From Utricularia gibba (Eukaryota; Streptophyta; Magnoliopsida; Lamiales; Lentibulariaceae), in assembly GCA_002189035.1 (NCBI GenBank), contig CM007989.1:4991001-5055000 (forward strand): 64,000 bases of DNA, in the 5' to 3' direction. Shown here piece by piece: positions 57,737 through 64,000 of this stretch. Made by a program: the position numbers and the translations under genes. Under the pieces are notes generated by a model. The model searched no databases and was not told the origin of the DNA. It saw only the letters and a program-made list of their open reading frames with translations. How positions within the stretch are numbered: the first letter of the stretch is position 1; each line of letters begins with the position of its first letter.

Positions 57737-59904
57737 ATGGTTGTTACTTTCTTCCTCAACATGTTTTCCTCTATTTGGCCATTGATCAGAAAATGGCTAC
57801 TGTTTCATGAGATTCCCCTTCCCCATTTCTGGTGTCTGTTGAATGCATCCATGAACAGAATCCAGATGATTGCTCCCGAAAGAGAAGAAGAAAAAGAAGA
57901 AGAAGAAGAAGAAGAAGAGTTTGAAGATGTTGAGGAAGAGAAACAGTTCACGTTCAGGTTCAAATCTTTTCAAGAATTCAGTGCAGCTGCATACCAGGGA
58001 GCTGAATCATTGCAGGAGGAAAAGGAGGAAGATAGTTCGATGTTGTGTGAAGGGGATTTTGGAGAAGGATTGTTGATGGAGAAACTGGGACCAGAAATTG
58101 GGGACTCACAGCTGGAGAGGGTAAGACAAGAGCCCACCTCACAAAATCCAAACGAACACAACTCAGGCTTCCTATCTGAACAAGACTTCGATGATAAGCC
58201 AGACACAGGCCAAGGTCCCATTACAGAGCCAGACCAGCACATCAGTCTTGGGGAATCATCCCGGCCGAAACTGGAGTCTATGCCGGAGCACCAGCAGCTG
58301 ATTGATCAGCTCACATTGGAGCTGAGAAAGATCCGGCCCACGAGCTTGCCCACCATTCTGGAGGAACCGGAGTCTCCATTCAATGTCCAAACTCCGAAAA
58401 AAAAGCTCAAAATTGACGGTGGTACCGGAGACATTCACCAGTTCTACAATAGGTACACCGAAGCCATGCGCCAGCTTGACATACTGAATTACCAAAAGAT
58501 GTATGCCATGGGTTAGTTTTCTTGGTTCTTGCCTCGCGCTTCTGTCTCTGTTCATCTAATATCAAAAAGGGGGAAATAGTCATTAAGGAAGATAGCCAGC
58601 ATTCGTGACTACATCCAGAAAGCTTAGCAGATCTGTGTTGGTTAGGTGCATCTGTCTGTCACCGTTGCATTTACATTATCTATGTAAGTAGTCTGTGGGT
58701 TGGAGGGAGCGTTCTCTCTGCTGGTTTGCAATGAAACAGGATTCATTGCAAGCTGAAACATCATTTTTGAAATGCAGGTTTTCTCCAGCTCAAGGACCAT
58801 TTTGAATCCGCACCAAACCGAAAGGCGTCTGCTCCCGCATTAAAATCCATAGTCTCCCACAGTCTCTGGTTGTTCAAACACAGAAGCCATGGAAGTAAAC
58901 CTCTGAGTAAACTCATCAATGAACTGCAGGGTGATCTCGAGGTTGTATATGTTGGCCAGACATGTAACACATGGGAGTTTCTGCATTGGCAGTACATGAA
59001 AGCTCTGAACTTATGGAGCACAGACCCCCAGGGAATCCACCACTACAATCAGGTATTACAGCTCAAACATATTTTATTTCGTCCCTTCTAGAATGTGCAA
59101 AAAACCATTAAAGCTACTGCAGGTAGCAGGGGAATTTCAACAGTTTCGAGTACTCATCCAAAGGTTCATCGAGGAGGAGCCATTTCAAGGCCCCAGAGTT
59201 GAATGCTATGTGAAAAACAGATGCGTTCACCGCAGCCTTCTTCAGGTTCCAGTTATTCGAGGTAGGAAACTCCCAATGCAATCAACACTAAAACTAGCAA
59301 ACACTAGTGCACTAACTCGAAACAATCCATGCTTCCTGACAGAGGATCACGTGAATGAAAGAAACCGATCCAAACATGACAAAGACGAGAATGGAATCAC
59401 TGCCAGAACCCTGGTGGAGGTCATCGAGGAATGCATAAGAACCTTTTGGCGTTTTGTTCAGTGCGAAAAAGAAGCCAACAAACAAGTAGCGAATCTTCAC
59501 GACCCCCAAGACCTCAAACTCTTCATTGAAATCAGAAAAAATCTCTACAAGGTGAGAAGGTGCAATCTTTTAAACGCGAAACAAATATCAAACGTTGAAG
59601 TTGGATGTTTTATCTATCTCCCCCTCTCGGGAGTGCAGAAGGAGAGAAGAGCACGAACTGGAAAATGCACGATAATGAGGAAGCTGGAGCGAGCAGGGGA
59701 AGGGATTGGGATGAAGCAGTTCGGTTTCTGTGGCAAGTAGATCTGAAATTGGTGGGCAGGGCCCTGAGAATGGCGAGGATAACAAGGGAGCAGCTTGTTT
59801 GGTGCAGGAACAAGGTGAGCAGAATTGGGTCCTTGGGCAGCAGGAGTAGGAGTGGCGATGCTTTGTTCCTTGAGCCTTGTTTGTTGCTCTTCCCATCCAA
59901 TTAG
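57737..59904 (+). CDS. DUF1666 family protein (annotated in plants as L34Ae-like)
   Basis: Function unknown in detail; a plant-wide family often labelled ribosomal protein L34Ae-like without firm proof. Five exons: 57737-58511, 58778-59052, 59123-59261, 59343-59551, about 59639-59904, all introns GT-AG. The N-terminus is hydrophobic, followed by a Glu-run (coded by repeated GAAGAA, 57885-57916) and an acidic linker. The DUF1666 part starts at about residue 245 (RQLDILNYQKMYAMG, then LEVVYVGQTCNTWEFLHWQY, AGEFQQFRVLIQRFIEEEPF, NRCVHRSLLQVPVIR, IRTFWRFVQCEKEAN, and finally VDLKLVGRALRMARIT with LVWCRNK and the FLEPCLLLFP end). In the last exon the first part (KERRARTGKCTIMRKL) and the second (RDWDEAVRFLWQ) lie in different frames, a one-base shift near 59693-59710. 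A different acceptor could hide it, but conserved text in both frames favours an indel. Confidence 0.85.
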
Positions 59905-60268
59905 TTTCGCGTCTGTGCTGGTGAACAATCAACAAGCCATGTGGAAAGAAACGCCGCGGTTTGGGTGGTTATTATTAGTTAATATAAGTAAAGAATATTT
60001 CTTAAAAATAGTATTTAATTAACACTAAATATATAGCTTTAAACAAAAATATCTCTCTTTTACCTTTATTAAAAATCATTTTTTATTTAAAATAAAGATG
60101 ACTTTATATACAATCTTTTATCAAGCAATATTTATTAAAACTAAGACCTTATCAAAATCATCGCTCATTCGTTGTCGTAGATATGATGACATTGAATTGG
60201 GAAAAAAACACAAAATATATCTACAAAATAAATTGTGGAAAAATCTGGGATGAGACAACCAAAATTTG
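59905..60268. other. Intergenic DNA
   Basis: 3' flank of the DUF1666 gene and AT-rich spacer before the tRNA gene. Nothing else seen. Confidence 0.5.
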
Positions 60269-60276
60269 TGTCAAGA

Positions 60277-60308
<32 letters not shown>

Positions 60309-60348
60309 TACCTGAAACTGGCGCCTTAGACCGCTCGGCCATCTTGAC
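60269..60348 (-). tRNA. tRNA-Leu (anticodon CAG)
   Basis: Folds as a class II tRNA of 80 nt: acceptor stem GTCAAGA / TCTTGAC with discriminator A, D-arm with GGCCGAGCGGTC, anticodon arm CCAGT-TTCAGGT-ACTGG (anticodon CAG), long variable arm, and T-arm with GGTTCAAATCC. No intron. A TTTT terminator lies five bases downstream and a CAA-rich stretch is just upstream, as is usual for plant tRNA genes. It decodes CUG. Confidence 0.95.
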
Positions 60349-63300
60349 CTTTTGGCGAGTCTTGTATTTTGTTTTTTAATTTACTTTGAAAAAAAAGAAT
60401 ATAAAAAGGAATAGTTCTTTGGGCGGAATGCCTTCGGCAAAAAGTGCATTTGCCAAAAAACCTTTTTCTAAGAGTGTTCACTGAATAACCCGTATTTCAA
60501 TTTGTAATTACTTTTATTATACATGTATGAAATAATTGCATATATTTCGCTATACATCGATAATAAGATATTTTCACAATAATGAATATTATTAATTAAA
60601 TTATATTCAAAACATAAAAATATCCAATAACAAAAATTTTGTATGATCACTTATTATGCATATTTTAATAAAATTAAAATGACACGATTTTATAAAAAAA
60701 ATACTTTTTCATATTTTTATAAAATTAAATTAATAAATTTTCATTATAAATATTCATTAAAGTTTTTTTAAAAAAATCGAATATAAGATAACTATGTATC
60801 CGCATACAATGTTGACACATTCACGTTCATTTTTGTTTGAGGAAAAAAATTTTCCTCTCTAGTAAAATAAGAACTCCCACATTGAGTCTCCTTATAGTTC
60901 TATGATTACTAGTTGAGCTTATCAAACAATCAAGGAAACCAAACAAGTACAAGAGTGTAGGAGTAGCCCATTATGAAAATTTAATTTACTGGCATTAAGT
61001 TTTAGAGAAATTTTAGATTTGTAAAAAATTCATTTTTTACACAATGTTCTAGATTCCAGATTCTTATTGTTCCTATTTCTTTTGAATGTTACTATGGATT
61101 TAAAAAAAAAATTCTTGGATTTGATATTTAAAATCTGTAAAGAAAAAAAATATTATAAAGATACTTCTAAAATTAATAAACATTATATATTATTTTAACA
61201 ATATGCAAATAAAGGAAAAAGTATTTTGAATCAAGTTATTCAAAATATACTTTTATAATTGTACTAAAAAAAGTAATTTGAAAATAGAAAATATTAAATG
61301 AAGATATTATTTTAAAAACTATGCATATAGTCATATTTGATATCATATGTTAACTTATTTTAATTTATCAAATGTATATTTATTTTTTATTAATTTATCT
61401 CATCAAAACATGGATATTTAGCAAATATATAAATGAAAATGAGGTATTCATCAAAAAGTATTAAAGGTAGTGATATTTATAGAACCCTTTTTTTCAAAGA
61501 GTTTATTTGCAAAATATTTATTTCTTTACTTCATATTTTGAATGCTACATTTAATAACAAACAGGGCCTAACATTTTTCAGATGCCAATTAGAATAACAA
61601 GTAGCGCTCAACATATTCTATGCGCTACATCGAACAAGAAGTCATGCTCAAGACAGTTGTTTCGAAATTTTTTTTTATCTTTGCATTTATATCAATACTT
61701 ATATTTACTGTTTTAAAAAAATTTTAAAAAATAATGATAAACATCAAATTATTTGTATTTATCACAATAGATGTCTGATGATTATTCTAATATAATATCA
61801 TAGTAAATCAATACCAAAAAAATACAGAAATGTTTATTGAAAATCAATATACAAATACATAGATAAAATAATATATGAAATATATATTTTTCCCAATGTA
61901 TACATATATTCATAGTTATTGTTTTATTAACATTTTAAGAATCAATGATAATAATATAATATCAAATTTTATTACATTGAATACTTATACATATATTCAT
62001 ATTTATTTTTTTATTAGTAATTTCAAAAACAATGATAAATATCATATTATTTATATTTAAATTATATAATATTAAAAAAATTATAATAAATGAGATATAT
62101 TATATTATGTAATTTAAATATATAAAATAAATATCGACATAATTATTTGATAATTATTTTATATATACTTTCATAATAAATCAATACAAAAAATGCATAA
62201 ATATTTATTCAAAATCATTATATCAAATGATTTCAACTCATATTTCTTGAATCAAAAATATTTTTCATGGATCTTTTTAGAATAACAATTAGTATCCAAC
62301 ATATTCTAAACGCTACTTCTTGTTTGAAACAATGCTGACACAAGGTGTTACTAGTAAATACATATTGTATAACTTTTCAAAAATATGTCTAATCCAATAA
62401 AGTGATAGAGTGTCTATTTATAATGAAAAGAATGACAATTGGAGTGTTATTTCAGAAAATATTTCCATAGTGAATATATTTTTAAATAGAGTGTATTTTA
62501 ATATTTTCAATTTCCATTAATGAAAGAAAATCCAACATGTTGATATGATTTTACTAATGAGTACATATTGTATGACTACTAAAAAGTCTACAATAAAAGC
62601 AAGTATTATAGGATTGATTCTATAGTGGAGACATCATCAACAAGTTTCTTCTAGACAAATTTCCTCTATAAATATATTTTATTTTATATTGCTTATTAGA
62701 ATTTTTCATTTGGATCATTGGATAGATTTTTCTAATAATTGAAATAGAAAGCCCTTTAATATAATAATCTAGTACAATAATATTACATATATTTATATTT
62801 TAAAGATTCATAAAACTCCCAATGCTCATGTTCTTCTGCATTTTCATGTAGCTACGTACATCATCTCCTTCATATAATCTTTCCAAAATTAATCAAATGT
62901 ATCCATCAATATGTAGTGCATTGTCCCTTTGCAAAATAGTGTAAGTAAAGGGAAACATTGCATTGTTTACTTGTTGAAAACAATTAAAAAAGTTAGCACA
63001 AATGGATTCCACAGTAGTTATACAAGGATAAGTAGGTTACCGGATTTACAAGTGACTTTTCTGGTGAATCATTGAGCAACATTGTATTACTAGTACTATT
63101 ACATTAGTTGAAGGTTATCTTATTATCCCTAATACGTTGCAAATCCTTAAGTTAATAGTACTGAAACTTCCATCAATGCATATTCTTATTTCAATGCACT
63201 TACTTATATCCCAATAAAACCCTAGATCTCTATGATGGGACCTGTAAGGATGAAGTCAACTATTTTACATATAAGTCTACTACAAATAAAAAATAGCTAT

Positions 63301-63453
63301 TAATACTTAAAACATATTAATAAATTATTATTCTCTAAACTTACTCTTTTTGTGAGAACCAAATGGCCACATCAACCATTTCAATGCCCCAAGCTATAAA
63401 TTCGCCACAACTTGACCATAATCAAAAAACGAATCTCGTTAGTGAACAAGTAG
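60349..63453. other. AT-rich intergenic DNA
   Basis: No gene seen. Contains degenerate repeats at 61560-62340 (listed separately) and many poly-A/T runs. Confidence 0.5.
61560..62340. repeat. Degenerate AT-rich tandem repeats, unit up to about 370 bp
   Basis: Matching pairs: AGTAAATCAATACCAAAAAA with its continuation (61797-61852) versus AATAAATCAATACAAAAAAT (62169-62221), and CAACATATTCTATGCGCTAC (about 61609-61628) versus CAACATATTCTAAACGCTAC (about 62298-62317). A TATATTCATA(G/T)TTATT unit recurs between. Confidence 0.5.
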
Positions 63454-63990
63454 TTAAGGTGACAAAATTGTACTACTTGCTCTCTGTTCGATGATGCAAT
63501 TATGCTTTCCTACTACATGTCCTTTGTTCATATACACAATATCTATTAGTAGACCATTAATATCTAAAATAATTAATTTACTAAGAGTTAAAGCATCAAC
63601 TTCCTGAAAATTGAACATTGGATATTTTGCTTCGTATTGATAGGTGGTTTTCCTCAGTTGGTCGACTTTCTTTTTGGCCTCCTTAAGCTCTAAACACAAT
63701 TGCACAACATCGTTATCTTTCATTTGTTGTAGTGTAGATGAATCGATAATCTTCTCCTTGTATATTTCATGATCTGTATGTTGTCCTTCTACCTATTCTT
63801 CTTCTAGATGATTTTGCACTGTTCTTATCAAGGAGTGTCATATGAAATGTATATTGCACTTCTAACATTCCAAATTGGTAGTTCAATATTTCTCTATTTC
63901 ATGTCTTTAGCAATGCTCCAAGATATCGTTTGTCTTCTTTATCCAATAGTTGGATACTTTAGAATATAAAAAACTATTAGTTGAAAACAT
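63454..63990 (-). pseudogene. Fragment resembling a HAD / FCP1-like phosphatase
   Basis: One open frame (63454-63723) has a coiled-coil-like front (LELKEAKKKVDQLRK) followed by KLIILDINGLLIDIV, which resembles the DxDx(T/V)-type phosphatase start of plant HAD/FCP1-like proteins, with Asn at the second Asp, as in some members. The upstream part to the window edge is interrupted by stops, and nothing of the remaining domain follows. Partial or broken; weakly supported. Confidence 0.35.
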
Positions 63991-64000
63991 AACAAATGTT

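Noticed and set aside
1-64000. CRISPR arrays, bacterial operons, rRNA genes or organelle DNA inserts
   Set aside because: No regularly spaced repeats, rRNA motifs or organelle gene order were seen; the DNA is eukaryotic nuclear in character.

Overview
The window looks like nuclear DNA of a dicot plant. Intergenic DNA is AT-rich, introns are short and plant-like (about 60-270 bp), and the cellular genes belong to land-plant families: a DYW-type PPR protein, NAC and zinc-finger homeodomain transcription factors, and a DUF1666 protein. LTR retrotransposons and hAT remnants are abundant. The species cannot be named from the sequence alone.

Layout. 1-1.06 kb: a decayed hAT transposase (-). 3.37-6.04 kb: an intact eleven-exon CDP-diacylglycerol synthase gene (-), with a promoter at about 6.6-6.7 kb. 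7.37-8.54 kb: a three-exon NAC transcription factor (-). 11.76-19.10 kb: a RICESLEEPER-like hAT pseudogene split by two copies of an LTR-like repeat (here called R2) and a 5'-truncated copia element (copia I). 19.23-20.92 kb: an R1 repeat interrupted by an R2 repeat. 22.40-24.47 kb: a DYW-type PPR gene with three single-base frame breaks. 25.06-25.65 kb: an intronless EF-hand (CML-like) gene (-). 26-31.5 kb: AT-rich intergenic DNA with dispersed repeats.

31.49-43.48 kb is a nested transposon tower. The outer copia element (copia IV, -) has both LTRs, a tRNA-iMet primer-binding site and a perfect TGAAC target duplication. Inside it sit an R1 repeat (target duplication ATAGT/ATATT), a nearly complete copia element (copia II; LTRs, primer-binding site, polypurine tract, perfect TCAAA duplication), an inverted fragment of the copia I/II family (fragment III), and an R2 repeat (GTCAT/ATCAT).

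48.15-49.01 kb: a zinc-finger homeodomain gene (+). 50.5-57.0 kb: further R1 and R2 copies and a MITE. 57.74-59.90 kb: a five-exon DUF1666 gene (+). 60.27-60.35 kb: a tRNA-Leu(CAG) gene (-). 60.4-64 kb: AT-rich DNA with degenerate tandem repeats and, at the edge, a fragment resembling a HAD/FCP1-like phosphatase.

The cellular genes do not form a pathway; they are unrelated neighbours (phospholipid synthesis, transcription, organelle RNA editing, calcium sensing). The most informative signals are the dated nest of transposons, the two LTR-like repeat families R1 and R2, a complementary deletion/fragment pair in the copia II family, an apparent GC-AG intron in the lipid gene, and several single-base frame breaks, some in G runs, that may be assembly errors rather than true gene decay.
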